A stretch of DNA of 40,187 nucleotides from Bacteroidales bacterium UBA3388 (GTDB lineage: Bacteria > Bacteroidota > Bacteroidia > Bacteroidales > P3): contig DEPQ01000059.1 of NCBI GenBank assembly GCA_002358855.1, positions 1 to 40,187 on the forward strand, read 5' to 3'. Every line of letters starts with the position of its first letter. Within the stretch, counting starts at the first letter, position 1. A program made the position numbers and the translations under genes. The notes under the pieces are model-generated. The model was not told the DNA's origin and ran no database searches. It saw only the letters and a program-made list of their open reading frames with translations. Shown here in pieces: positions 39,636-40,187 of this stretch.

Positions 39636-40187
39636 ATGCAGTCAAAAATTTTTTTATTTCTAAGTTTTATTTCATTATTTGTTTCAAATATTTTTGCACA
39701 ACAAAGTTTGGAGCAAAAAGATGATGATGTGGCTATTGTTTATTATGTAAAGGAAATCACTCCTGAAAATGTTTTGAAATTATATAAGCTTTTGGGTGTT
39801 GATTTTCAAGGAAAAACGGGGGTGAAGATACATTTTGGAGAAGAAGGGAATAAGAATTTTTTAAATCCTGAACTAACAAGACTTTTAATGCAAGAAACAA
39901 AAGCAACATGGGTTGAAACAAATGTGCTTTATGTTAGCAAAAGAAGATTTACCGATAAACATATTGCTTTGGCTAAGCAACATGGATTTACTTTTGCACC
40001 AATAGATATCTTGGATAAGGACGGAGAAATTGATGTTTCAACAGAAGGTATGGGATTGAAGCATTATAAAAATGTGAAACTTGGTAAAGGATTTATGGAT
40101 TATGATAATTACATAATTTATTCTCACTTTAAAGGACACGGCTCGGCTGGTTTTGGTGGAGCAATCAAAAATATTGCAATGGGATTT
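39636..40187 (+). CDS. DUF362 domain protein with signal peptide (3' end cut by window)
   Basis: The first 184 codons of a longer gene; no stop before the window edge. The protein starts with a signal peptide (MQSKIFLFLSFISLFVSNIF, then AQQ). It continues with the DUF362 pattern: TGVKIHFGEEGNKNFLNPEL, WVETNVLYVSKRR, KHIALAKQHGFTFAPIDI, and the strongly conserved YIIYSHFKGHGSAGFGGAIK followed by NIAMGF. DUF362 proteins often carry two 4Fe-4S ferredoxin motifs further on, which would lie outside the window. Function unknown; related proteins are annotated as iron-sulfur or ferredoxin-like. It is divergent from the hyd operon, which may or may not be meaningful. Confidence 0.9.
   Translation, partial: MQSKIFLFLSFISLFVSNIFAQQSLEQKDDDVAIVYYVKEITPENVLKLYKLLGVDFQGKTGVKIHFGEEGNKNFLNPELTRLLMQETKATWVETNVLYVSKRRFTDKHIALAKQHGFTFAPIDILDKDGEIDVSTEGMGLKHYKNVKLGKGFMDYDNYIIYSHFKGHGSAGFGGAIKNIAMGF

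Noticed and set aside
1..40187. CRISPR array, insertion sequence, prophage or integrated element
   Set aside because: No regularly spaced repeats, transposase, integrase or phage genes were found. The single tRNA has no adjacent integrase or direct repeat suggesting an attachment site.

Overview
The window is a low-GC (roughly one third G+C by eye) chromosomal segment from a member of the Bacteroidota, most likely an anaerobe of the Bacteroidales type. Three things point there. Several exported proteins end in type IX secretion (T9SS) sorting domains, and one carries a CHU_C/gliding-motility C-terminal domain. Many genes are preceded by the Bacteroidota promoter TTTG-N19-TAnnTTTG. The right edge carries HydG and a TM1266-type regulator, which belong to [FeFe]-hydrogenase maturation. 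There are no insertion sequences, integrases, CRISPR arrays, rRNA genes or phage genes. It reads as a normal chromosomal stretch with several unusual genes.

Layout. 1-5.7 kb: an in-frame fusion of a MATE transporter to an M23 peptidase and an alpha/beta hydrolase (minus strand), then murB and a hypothetical gene (plus). 5.7-9.3 kb: a GT-C membrane glycosyltransferase with TPRs, divergent from an O-antigen ligase/polymerase. 9.3-13.75 kb, all minus: a small acidic protein, an ECF sigma factor overlapping an anti-sigma-like membrane protein with a CHU_C domain, an M1 aminopeptidase with a T9SS signal, and tRNA-Lys(UUU). 13.9-18.9 kb: a compact plus-strand operon of smpB, a tandem thioredoxin-fold lipid/envelope-type protein without its cysteines, a YitT-family membrane protein and a family 5 solute-binding lipoprotein. 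18.9-24.3 kb: exported proteins, including a T9SS cargo of unknown function, a WCxxC thioredoxin, an SGNH-hydrolase T9SS cargo and two unknown exported proteins. 24.4-36.2 kb: one 3,901-residue modular surface protein with two beta-helix regions and a T9SS signal. 36.2-37.7 kb: a DUF4234 membrane protein behind a long ATG-free leader, a 30-codon ORF and a one-helix protein. 37.7-40.2 kb: hydG and the TM1266-type regulator (minus), divergent from a truncated DUF362 gene.

Common theme. Much of the window serves the cell envelope: peptidoglycan precursor synthesis (MurB), peptidoglycan hydrolysis (M23), polysaccharide assembly (GT-C, ligase) and T9SS-exported surface proteins. The T9SS machinery itself, HydE, HydF and the hydrogenase are not in the window. 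The most notable items are the MATE-M23 fusion, the sigma/anti-sigma pair whose anti-sigma ends in a T9SS-type domain, the cysteine-less tandem thioredoxin protein, a possible pseudoknot leader at 19.03-19.13 kb, and an exact 42-nt dispersed repeat.
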